Shown: positions 41,457 to 48,075 of the stretch, piece by piece
How the letters are laid out: every line of letters begins with the position of its first letter
Position numbering within the stretch: the stretch's first letter is position 1
Assembly: GCA_945863205.1 (NCBI GenBank)
Contig: CAMAZK010000006.1
Span: forward strand, 1-48,075
Direction: 5' to 3'
DNA length: 48,075 bases
From: Akkermansia muciniphila
GTDB taxonomy: Bacteria > Verrucomicrobiota > Verrucomicrobiia > Verrucomicrobiales > Verrucomicrobiaceae
Position numbers and translations under genes: made by a program
Notes under the pieces: model-generated
What the model was told of the DNA's origin: nothing
The model's database searches: none
Seen by the model: the letters and a program-made list of their open reading frames with translations, nothing else

Positions 41457-43964
41457 ATGACCGCTGATACGAATTCCGCACCTCTCATGCCCGCGCCTGC
41501 GGACCTGCGGATAGCGGCGGGCGGAAAGTATCTGCAGCAGGCCGGAGGGCGGGATTTTTTCCTCCGCGGGGTCAGCTACGGGCCGTTCCGGCCGAATTCA
41601 CGCGGCGAGCCCTTCCCGGACGACGCGAGGCTCGTGGCGGACCTGAGCCACATCGCCGACCTCGGCTTCAACGCGGTGCGCATCTACGAACTGCCGACGC
41701 CGACACTGCTGCGCGAGGTGGAAAGCCGCGGCCTGCGGCTCATCGTCGGGATTCCCTGGGCGGAGCACGTGGACTTCCTCCATGACCGCGGCTTGCGGCG
41801 CGAAATCGAAAAACGCATCACAGAGGCGGCTTCGAAATTGGGCGGCGAATCCAGCGTCGCCGCGCTGCTCGTGGGCAACGAGATCGAAAAAACGCTCGTG
41901 CGCTGGATGGGGCCGCCGGAGGTGCGCGCGTTCGTGGAGAGGCTGATCGAGATCGCCCGCCGCCACGCGCCGCAAAAGCTCATCAGCTACGCCACCTATC
42001 CGTCCACCGAGTATCTCATCCCCCGCAATGCGGACTTCCTGGCGGTGAACGTGTACCTGGAGTCGCGGGAGGCTTTCACGGCGGCGCTGACGCGGCTGCA
42101 AAATCTGGCGGGGAACAAGCCGCTGGTCATCACGGAGTTCGGCCTGGATGTGAAGGCGAACACGCCGGAAAAGCAGGCGGAGGTGATGCGCTGGCAGCAT
42201 GACTCCCTGCTGCGCATGGGAGCCGCAGGCGGGGTGTGGTTCGCCTACACGGACGAATGGCACCGCGGCGGGCAGGATGTCACCGGGTGGCAGTTTGGCA
42301 TCGTGGACCGCGACCGCCATGAGCGCGCGGCATGTGCCGTGGCACGAGAATTGACGCCAGCGCTGGCTGCGCCGGAGAATCCACCGCGCATGTCGGTGAT
42401 CGTCTGCACCCGCAACGGTGCCGCCACGCTGCGTGCCTGCCTGGAATCGCTCGTCGCACTGAACTATCCGGATTTTGAGGTGCTGGTGATCGACGACGGC
42501 TCCACGGATGCGACGGCGGAGATCGCGCAGAGCTTTGACCGGGTGCTCTACCACCGCCAGGAGCATGCCGGACTGAGCGTGGCGCGAAATCGCGGCATGC
42601 AGCTGGCCACCGGAACCGTGCTGGCCTACACGGATGACGACTGCATTGCGCATCCGGGCTGGCTGCTGCACCTGAGCCATGCCTTTTCTGAAACAGATGC
42701 CGTGGCCGCCGGCGGGCCGAACATCCCACCACCGCCGCGCACCCGGACCGAACGGCTCGTGGCCGCCGCGCCCGGTGCGCCGGCCCACGTGCTGCTCGAT
42801 GATGTGGAAGCCGAGCATCTGCCCGGCTGCAATCTGGCCGTCCGCAAGGAAGCGCTGGCGGCCATCGGCGGCTTCCGCGCGGAATTCGTGGCTGCGGGGG
42901 ATGATGTGGATGTGTGCTGGCGGCTGCGCGAGGCGGGCGGACGGCTGATCTTTGTGCCGGGTGCGATGGTGTGGCATCACCGCCGCTTCACGATCCGGGC
43001 CTACCTGAGACAGCAGAGCGGCTACGGCCGCGCCGAGGCGCTGCTGATGAAGACTCATCCCGGACGCTTCGGCATGCTGGGCGGCGCACGGTGGCGCGGC
43101 GGCATCTACGGTGATGTGCAGCCTGCGGACCACCCCGAGGAAGGCACGATCTTTCACGGGCCCTACGGCCTGGGTGCCTTCCAGGTCATTTATGCCTCTT
43201 CGGGCTATCGCTGGTGGGACGCCTTCACCGGGCTGCTGTGGATCGCGCTGCTGCTGCTGGCGCTCGCCTGCCGGCAGCCGTGGATCGCGGCGGGGGTCCT
43301 GCTTTTCGCGCTGTGGTCGGCATGGCGCACGGGTTCCAGGAACGCCGCCGCAGCGGGCGTCCACGCGCTGCGGGACCGGTTGCTGATCGCCTGGCTCAGT
43401 TTTCTTCAGCCCGTGGTGCGGGAGTGGGCGCGGCTGCGCGGCATGATCAGCCTGGGGGCACGGCCCAGCCGGCATCCGCTGCTGCCGGAGATCGTCCCGC
43501 CGGCCATGCCGCACAAAAAATCGATCACGCTGGCCACGCTCCGGTTCTGGAGTGAGCAGGACGTCACCCGCGAGGCCTGGCTGCGGGAGATGCGCTCCGT
43601 GCTTCACCGCACGCACACCACGCACCGTGACGATGATGGCTGGCGCTGGTTCGACATCGAAGCCTGGCCGTGGGCCGGCGTCTCCCGCGCCTGGCTGAGC
43701 GTCACCGAATACCATGGCGAAGGCCGCTGCCTCACCCGCGTGCGCTGCATGCTTCGCGTGCGTCGCGGCATGGCGTGGAATTTCCTCCTCTGGCTCGTCA
43801 TTGCGGGTCTGATGATGACGAACCGGCAGCTGCTGGTGGTCGGCGTGCTCGGCAGCCTCGCGATGCTGATTTTCACGCCTGCGGCCCTCTGGCTGGCACG
43901 GCGTGAAATGCTGCGCCTGGCACGCGAAGCGGCCAACGCGGCGGGATTGGTGGAGATGCGCTAG
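41457..43964 (+). CDS. Fusion of a glycoside hydrolase-like TIM barrel, a family-2 glycosyltransferase and membrane segments
   Basis: This 835-residue protein joins two opposite activities. Residues 30-300 look like a GH2/GH5/GH17-type barrel, with the acid/base in GNEIEKT (Glu142) and the nucleophile in VITEFGLD (Glu227). Residues 305-560 are a GT-A fold glycosyltransferase: MSVIVCTRNG, LVIDDGSTDAT, YTDDDCIAHPG and GDDVDVCWRLREAG. The C-terminal part has a membrane pair near residue 595 and another near 780. The protein probably makes or remodels a polysaccharide at the inner membrane. A GTG at 41433 would add eight residues. Its TAG shares CTAG (43961-43964) with the convergent gene. Confidence 0.88.
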   Translation: MTADTNSAPLMPAPADLRIAAGGKYLQQAGGRDFFLRGVSYGPFRPNSRGEPFPDDARLVADLSHIADLGFNAVRIYELPTPTLLREVESRGLRLIVGIPWAEHVDFLHDRGLRREIEKRITEAASKLGGESSVAALLVGNEIEKTLVRWMGPPEVRAFVERLIEIARRHAPQKLISYATYPSTEYLIPRNADFLAVNVYLESREAFTAALTRLQNLAGNKPLVITEFGLDVKANTPEKQAEVMRWQHDSLLRMGAAGGVWFAYTDEWHRGGQDVTGWQFGIVDRDRHERAACAVARELTPALAAPENPPRMSVIVCTRNGAATLRACLESLVALNYPDFEVLVIDDGSTDATAEIAQSFDRVLYHRQEHAGLSVARNRGMQLATGTVLAYTDDDCIAHPGWLLHLSHAFSETDAVAAGGPNIPPPPRTRTERLVAAAPGAPAHVLLDDVEAEHLPGCNLAVRKEALAAIGGFRAEFVAAGDDVDVCWRLREAGGRLIFVPGAMVWHHRRFTIRAYLRQQSGYGRAEALLMKTHPGRFGMLGGARWRGGIYGDVQPADHPEEGTIFHGPYGLGAFQVIYASSGYRWWDAFTGLLWIALLLLALACRQPWIAAGVLLFALWSAWRTGSRNAAAAGVHALRDRLLIAWLSFLQPVVREWARLRGMISLGARPSRHPLLPEIVPPAMPHKKSITLATLRFWSEQDVTREAWLREMRSVLHRTHTTHRDDDGWRWFDIEAWPWAGVSRAWLSVTEYHGEGRCLTRVRCMLRVRRGMAWNFLLWLVIAGLMMTNRQLLVVGVLGSLAMLIFTPAALWLARREMLRLAREAANAAGLVEMR

Positions 43965-45571
43965 CGGCGGGCACGAATCACCGGCGCGAGCCACTTCGCC
44001 GTTTCGTCAGCGATCACGTTGTAACCTGCGAGGTTCGGGTGGCGGTCGGAGGCCCATCCGGGCAGGTGGCCGAAGAGGCCGTCGAGCCGGTTGTCCATCA
44101 CGACGACCTGGGGATCGGCGCCCGGCAGAACGTAGGGCGTGGCCAGAGGGCGGAGCTGCTCCGGAATCTTCGAAAGCGAGTAGCGCCGGTAGTTCAGGCC
44201 GTCAGGATTCTTCGCCAGTTCGGCGAGGTAACGCGAGGCGATGTCAAACAGCGGCAGCTTCTCTTCCGCGGCGATCTTCCGGATGAGATCATTGATGTCG
44301 GCATGCTGATTTTCGGCCGAGTAGGGGATGCTGGTCATGGGAATCAGCACCGCATTCGGATGGTCGCTGCGCAGGCGGCCGAGCAGCTCGCGGAAGTCCT
44401 TCGGGAAGTTTTCCGGGAAGGCCTCGCGCTTCGAGCGGTCGTTGATGCCGTAGCGGATGAAGATGAAATCGGCCTGCGGCTTCGTCTTCACCGCCTTGTC
44501 GTAGCGGGTGTCCAAAAGACGCCGGATGTACTCGCCGCTGACGCCTTCGTTATGAACATCGCAGGCGGGGAGGTCCGCTTCGAGGGCGAGCCTGATGCGC
44601 AGCGTGTCCTCGAACTGCGGCTCGTCCGGGGCCATCTTCTTCGGGAAGCTGGCTTCGGTGGTGCTGTCTCCGAGAAGGATGATCTGCAGGCGTTTTTTGC
44701 CGGTCGTGGCTGAACTGAACGCAAAGGGCCTGCCGCCGATGAACTGGTCCGAGGTGATGGTCGGGCAGATGCGTTTCTCCACATGCTGGACGAACAGCTC
44801 CGTGCCATGCACATGGCTGACGAAGGGCCAGCGCGAGGGATTGTACATGGTGTCGGTCATGTCCCGCATCAGGACGACGTGCTTGCCGTTCTTCGCCATC
44901 TGCCGCAGGCCAAAGGGGCGGCCGCTGACGCACATGTTGAGATGCACGCCCGCCAGGATCACGCTGTCGATGTTCCTCGATTCGAGCAGGTTCCAGATCT
45001 CGACCCCGCTGTCGCTGATGGCGTCTTTTTTCTGGTCGATGCGGAGGACGTCGATCTGCCTCGTCCATGGAGCGCGGGGATTGAGGTCCTTCGCTTCGAG
45101 TTCCTTCGCCCACGCGGCGTGCTCGGCGGGATCATCGTCCTCGCCGCCGTCCGTCTGATCGAGCGGATAGACGGCGAGTTCCTCGCTGGGGATCTGCTTG
45201 CACCACTCGCCGATCTTGTCCGGCAAGCGAGCAGCCGCAGGTGCGGATCGGGCCCGCTCACGGGCGGGAGTCCCTTCGTAGGCCTTCATGCAGGAGCTGG
45301 GAGCGTGAATGATCAGCACGCCTTCCGCGCGGGCCTTCTCCAGCACCTCGTTCAAGCGCGGAGCCATCTCACCCTCCCGGATCACCGCGTTTTTGCAGTG
45401 GTGCAGGTCCCACATGTCGCAGACGATGAGCGCGGTGCGGGAGGGCAGCCATTGCTCTTTGACCAGCGTGGCCCGGTTCGAAGCCGAACGCGACTGCAGT
45501 GTCAGCGCCAGGGGTGTTTCGGCAGCGAGGGTGAAGCCCGCGAGGACCAGCAGCAGGGAGATGGACTTCAT
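43961..45571 (-). CDS. Secreted fusion of a cysteine hydrolase (isochorismatase fold) and an SGNH/GDSL hydrolase
   Basis: The 536-residue protein has a signal peptide (cleavage near residue 17, LAAE). The first domain is isochorismatase-like: Asp52 in CDMWD and the nucleophile Cys214 in AGVHLNMCVSG. The second is an SGNH esterase: Ser303 in LLGDSTTEAS, Asn377 and Asp378 in YGINDRS, and the Asp509/His511 pair in DRHPN. Both catalytic sets appear complete. The product may hydrolyse amide and ester bonds of one substrate. It lies directly after the ceramidase-like gene. The start could be the ATG at 45577 (ATGA overlap with the upstream stop) or 45571. Confidence 0.87.
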   Translation of the reverse strand: MKSISLLLVLAGFTLAAETPLALTLQSRSASNRATLVKEQWLPSRTALIVCDMWDLHHCKNAVIREGEMAPRLNEVLEKARAEGVLIIHAPSSCMKAYEGTPARERARSAPAAARLPDKIGEWCKQIPSEELAVYPLDQTDGGEDDDPAEHAAWAKELEAKDLNPRAPWTRQIDVLRIDQKKDAISDSGVEIWNLLESRNIDSVILAGVHLNMCVSGRPFGLRQMAKNGKHVVLMRDMTDTMYNPSRWPFVSHVHGTELFVQHVEKRICPTITSDQFIGGRPFAFSSATTGKKRLQIILLGDSTTEASFPKKMAPDEPQFEDTLRIRLALEADLPACDVHNEGVSGEYIRRLLDTRYDKAVKTKPQADFIFIRYGINDRSKREAFPENFPKDFRELLGRLRSDHPNAVLIPMTSIPYSAENQHADINDLIRKIAAEEKLPLFDIASRYLAELAKNPDGLNYRRYSLSKIPEQLRPLATPYVLPGADPQVVVMDNRLDGLFGHLPGWASDRHPNLAGYNVIADETAKWLAPVIRARR

Positions 45572-45573
45572 GA

Positions 45574-46896
45574 TCATTTGGAGACTTTGCGGTGCAGTTC
45601 GTGGACTTTCTTCGCGATGCGGTCCTCCACGTCCTCCGCCCAGCCGGCGGCGGCTTCGTAGCCGCCTTCCTTGAGCACGCGGAGGCTGGGCATGTAGCCA
45701 GTGTAGTCGTTCGAGTAGCCCGCCACCCACACGCCCGCTTCGCCGGCGAACTCGCGCTTGAAGCGCAGGGAGTAATCGACCACGACCTCGCTTCCCAGTG
45801 TGATGAACGTGAGATCGTTTCCGATCTTGATGACCTGCAGGGGATAATCGTGATCCTCGCGCTTGCCGTTCGCGTAGCTGAGCTTGATCTCCTCATACGC
45901 GGCGCGGATCGGACCGGCGACCGGGCGAGGATTGACGATGAGCGCCATTTCGACGGCGTTGGCGAGCGATCGACCATGCTGCATGGAGAGCTCGAGGTCG
46001 GTGATGCCGGGCACGACATCGCTGCGGCGCGGATACGGATTCTGATCGCCGCCGCAGCCCATCAGGAACAGCGCGGTGAAGCCCGGGCGGTGCTCCTGCA
46101 GATACTCCTGGGCGAATCCCGCATAGTCTCCGCACCAGTTGTAAAAGCCGAGGCTGGTGTTGTGGCAGGCGTAGCCGAACAGCGTGGCCTTCAGCGTGCC
46201 GTCAGGCGCTTCGACGCGCAGAGCCGGCACTTCGTGATCGACCGGGCCGTTGGGATTCGGCGCCTTGTTCGCATTGGGATGATCCGGTGGCAGCGTGTAG
46301 TCGCGGCGGCGGTTCATCGCGAAACCGCAGCGCGCTTTGTTCCAGGTGAGCCGCGCCGGCTGCATGTCCGCCAGCGCCTTGCCAATCAGGGCGACGAGAT
46401 CGTCCTGCAGCTTCTGCGTGTATTCCCAGGAGTCCCTGGCCCGTGGATTGTCCTTGTCCGCTTCGGTCAGCGGCGTGGTGCGCAGGGATGGTCCGCTGTG
46501 CGTGTGCGAGGCGTTCATCACCAAGTTCGCAGGTGGCAGTTGAAACTGTTTTTCAGCCCGTGCCGCCACCTCGCGTCGCAGCAGTTGCGGCACGCCGATG
46601 AGGTCGAGCGTCACAAACACGAGCTTGCCGCCCTGTTCATCCTCAAGGGCCAGCGCCTTGGCGAAAAGCTCCTGCACCTTGCCTTCGGCGGGCTTCTTGC
46701 GCGCCGCGTATCCGGCCATCCACAGCAACTTCTGCGGCGTGACCTTCATCGTCGCCGATCCCGCCTTCCAATTCGCCGGCACTTGCGGAGCGACCGACTT
46801 CGGTGCCGCCGGAGGTGACAACGGCGTGGCTCCCGGGGGTGCGGCAAAGGCAACGGAGGTCCACAGGACGGCGAGGAAGAGGGCGCGAGGCTTCAT
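45574..46896 (-). CDS. Neutral/alkaline ceramidase-like secreted hydrolase
   Basis: The 440-residue protein has a signal peptide (MKPRALFLAVLWTSVAFA) and resembles the N-terminal catalytic domain of neutral ceramidases: MKVTPQKLLWMAGYAAR, the zinc-binding NASHTHSGPS, CHNTSLGFYNW and MGCGGDQNPYPRR. The usual C-terminal immunoglobulin-like domain seems absent. Relatives in Planctomycetota and Verrucomicrobiota are abundant and mostly uncharacterised, so an amidase on a sugar or lipid amide is possible instead. It overlaps or abuts the cysteine-hydrolase/SGNH gene, which suggests sequential attack on one substrate. Confidence 0.85.
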   Translation of the reverse strand: MKPRALFLAVLWTSVAFAAPPGATPLSPPAAPKSVAPQVPANWKAGSATMKVTPQKLLWMAGYAARKKPAEGKVQELFAKALALEDEQGGKLVFVTLDLIGVPQLLRREVAARAEKQFQLPPANLVMNASHTHSGPSLRTTPLTEADKDNPRARDSWEYTQKLQDDLVALIGKALADMQPARLTWNKARCGFAMNRRRDYTLPPDHPNANKAPNPNGPVDHEVPALRVEAPDGTLKATLFGYACHNTSLGFYNWCGDYAGFAQEYLQEHRPGFTALFLMGCGGDQNPYPRRSDVVPGITDLELSMQHGRSLANAVEMALIVNPRPVAGPIRAAYEEIKLSYANGKREDHDYPLQVIKIGNDLTFITLGSEVVVDYSLRFKREFAGEAGVWVAGYSNDYTGYMPSLRVLKEGGYEAAAGWAEDVEDRIAKKVHELHRKVSK

Positions 46897-46953
46897 GGGG
46901 ACACTACGCCTTCCAATTCACGGATCGTTCACGCCCCCGGAGCTGCACTCGGA

Positions 46954-47040
46954 CTATTTCACCGATAGCCGGAAGACCTTGTGGACGATGAAGCCCAGCA
47001 GCAGCGACTGCACGAAGTAGCCTGCGCACCGATCAACCCG
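46954..47040 (-). pseudogene. Possible 3' remnant of a membrane-protein gene
   Basis: Reading leftward, the frame ending at 46954 gives GYFVQSLLLGFIVHKVFRLSV with a Lys and stop, a plausible final membrane helix and basic tail of a transporter. Frame is lost upstream, where the stretch runs into the cupin gene's end. It lies between the cupin and ceramidase-like genes on the same strand. The fragment is short, so chance is not excluded. Confidence 0.35.
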
Positions 47041-47042
47041 AG

Positions 47043-47960
47043 CTAGTAGCCCTTCGAAAATCGGATATCGAGCGTCTGAATCTGTGTGTGCAAGGCCGCG
47101 TCCTGAACCGGCAGAACGATGGCGTCCTGGTCGGATTCATTGTGATGCGAATGCCACCAGCCGGGCGGGGTGACGAACATCGCACCCGGGAGCCACGGGG
47201 CTTTGATGGGATCGATGATGTTGCCGTCCGGGTCGATCGCTCGTCCGATCAAGGTGTAGGTATCCGGCACGGCGGCCACGCACAGGTCGAGCGCGATCGA
47301 GTTGTGGCGATGGGCTTTTTGCCGGGACTTCCGTGGCAGCAGATTGTACAGCGACCACATCGTGTGCGTGACGGTCTTCGTCACCGGACAGTCGCGGTTG
47401 GCGAGCAGGATGCCGTTGCGGTTTTTATCCTTGCCCTCGTTTTCGGCACGCACTTTGGCCAATTCTTCCTCAAGCCGTTCATGGCTGAAGTAGAGCGGAC
47501 GAAATCGATCCAGCACCGCTGCCGCCCCGAGGTAGCTGAACAAGGGCGCATCCGTGACCCAGTAGAAAGCGGTGTCTTCGTCAGCGTGATGCGTGAGCTT
47601 CATGCTCCCTGGAACCGCGAAGTAGTCGCCTGTTTTCCACGTCAGGGTTCCATCGGCAGTTACTGAATGGCCTTTCCCGCGAATGCAGAAAAACACCTGC
47701 GAGGCGCACTCCGATTCGGTCGGGAGGGATTCGCCGGGATGGATGTGAATGAAGTTCGCCAGCAAGCTGGGGCCGGTGCATGGGTAGGGTGACTCCATCG
47801 GCCCCGAGAGATCGAGCGGGATCACTTTCGTCTCGCGGATCTGATGCAGGGCGGCCGGAAAGACTTCCACCGCGATCTTTGGCATGCGCGGGTTGGCCGC
47901 TGAAGTGTATTCGAAGTAGTCCGTGCCTTCGGCCCAGAGTTGATTGAGAGTTTCGTTCAT
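47043..47960 (-). CDS. Bicupin (gentisate 1,2-dioxygenase-like) protein
   Basis: This 305-residue cytosolic protein has two cupin domains. The first has FIHIHPGESLPTESECASQ and CIRGKGHSVT with TGDYFAVPGSMKLTHHA. The second has QKAHRHNSIALDLCV and PPGWWHSHHNES. Both contain His residues fit for a metal centre, as in gentisate 1,2-dioxygenase and related ring-cleaving bicupins. The length is a little below that family (about 345), and the specificity is unproven; it could also be a sugar- or carboxylate-binding bicupin. It is the first gene of the leftward group, with CA-rich sequence before the ATG and no Shine-Dalgarno sequence. Confidence 0.85.
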   Translation of the reverse strand: MNETLNQLWAEGTDYFEYTSAANPRMPKIAVEVFPAALHQIRETKVIPLDLSGPMESPYPCTGPSLLANFIHIHPGESLPTESECASQVFFCIRGKGHSVTADGTLTWKTGDYFAVPGSMKLTHHADEDTAFYWVTDAPLFSYLGAAAVLDRFRPLYFSHERLEEELAKVRAENEGKDKNRNGILLANRDCPVTKTVTHTMWSLYNLLPRKSRQKAHRHNSIALDLCVAAVPDTYTLIGRAIDPDGNIIDPIKAPWLPGAMFVTPPGWWHSHHNESDQDAIVLPVQDAALHTQIQTLDIRFSKGY

Positions 47961-48005
47961 GACTGTGTTGGATTTTCGAGGTGGAGACTGTTTACGCTGA
48001 TCTGC

Positions 48006-48075
48006 ATGCCATTCTGGGGGCGGAAGACATTGCCCGGCACACGCGACGAACAGGTTTCTTGCGCGATCGGACCCA
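48006..48075 (+). CDS. Start of a possible rightward gene (cut by window edge)
   Basis: From the ATG at 48006 the frame (MPFWGRKTLPGTRDEQVSCA and on) stays open to the edge, 23 codons. It is divergent from the bicupin gene, with 45 bases between. The stretch is too short to recognise a family. Confidence 0.35.
   Translation, partial: MPFWGRKTLPGTRDEQVSCAIGP

Noticed and set aside
41598..43994. Reading frame of nearly 800 codons opposite the hydrolase/glycosyltransferase fusion
   Set aside because: The plus strand has clear catalytic motifs. The minus frame is Arg/His/Gln-rich with no domain.
1..48075. tRNA, rRNA or riboswitch genes
   Set aside because: I looked through the intergenic gaps and saw no cloverleaf with a TTCGA arm, no rRNA sequence and no recognisable riboswitch. 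Small unstructured RNAs cannot be excluded by reading.

Overview
The window is dense, GC-rich bacterial chromosome that most resembles Verrucomicrobiota, probably a Prosthecobacter- or Verrucomicrobium-like member of the Verrucomicrobiaceae. This placement is inferred from gene content. There is a PVC-type propeller/HEAT/cytochrome c protein, a secreted sulfatase with EF hands, and twin-arginine GMC, Gfo/Idh and sugar-isomerase proteins. There is also a neutral-ceramidase-like protein, and most first-in-operon genes lack a Shine-Dalgarno sequence. I see no rRNA, tRNA, CRISPR array, phage genes or transposase.

Layout. 1-4.8 kb: a leftward operon of GMC oxidoreductase, gluconate-dehydrogenase-subunit-3-like protein and sugar isomerase (cut by the window edge), plus an MFS carrier, suggesting oxidation of sugars outside the cytoplasm. 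4.9-10.6 kb: single genes for ppnP, a Uma2 protein, a second MFS carrier, MobA with a MOSC protein, a Gfo/Idh oxidoreductase and a Ser/Thr kinase fused to a receiver domain. 10.8-13.9 kb: the large PVC cytochrome. 13.9-19 kb: a leftward series of LysM lipoprotein, ECF sigma factor, anti-sigma factor, secreted protein, TPR-AAA ATPase and TPR membrane protein. 19.2-21.5 kb: sugar isomerase and Gfo/Idh oxidoreductase, closed by a good intrinsic terminator.

21.5-35.8 kb is the most interesting part: a split arsenic regulon. The first block is arsD-arsA. The second is a PiT phosphate transporter, a small outer-membrane protein, a periplasmic rhodanese, a CobW-like GTPase and an ArsR regulator (ArsR1). 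The third is a classical ArsR (ArsR2), a DUF6428-like protein, an aquaglyceroporin and a thioredoxin-type ArsC. Two kinds of palindrome link the blocks: TATTTG-N10-CAAATA before pit and between cobW and arsR1, and CTTGGC-N6-GCCAA before arsD and before arsR2. CobW and the DUF6428-like protein end in the same CxPGSxCC tail and ArsR2 also ends in CC. No ArsB or Acr3 pump is present, although ArsA would normally energise one. A PaeR7I/XhoI-like restriction-modification pair sits inside the region, flanked by a 3' remnant of a second cobW and a 3' remnant of a second arsA. This suggests that two tandem ars cassettes were collapsed when the restriction module arrived. An HNH module and a sulfatase lie between the second and third blocks.

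35.8-48 kb: an AraC regulator, an unrecognised membrane protein of visibly lower GC, a large secreted protein of unknown function, a RodZ-like protein, a glycoside-hydrolase/glycosyltransferase fusion, a cysteine-hydrolase/SGNH fusion co-translated with a ceramidase-like protein, a short gene remnant and a bicupin protein.
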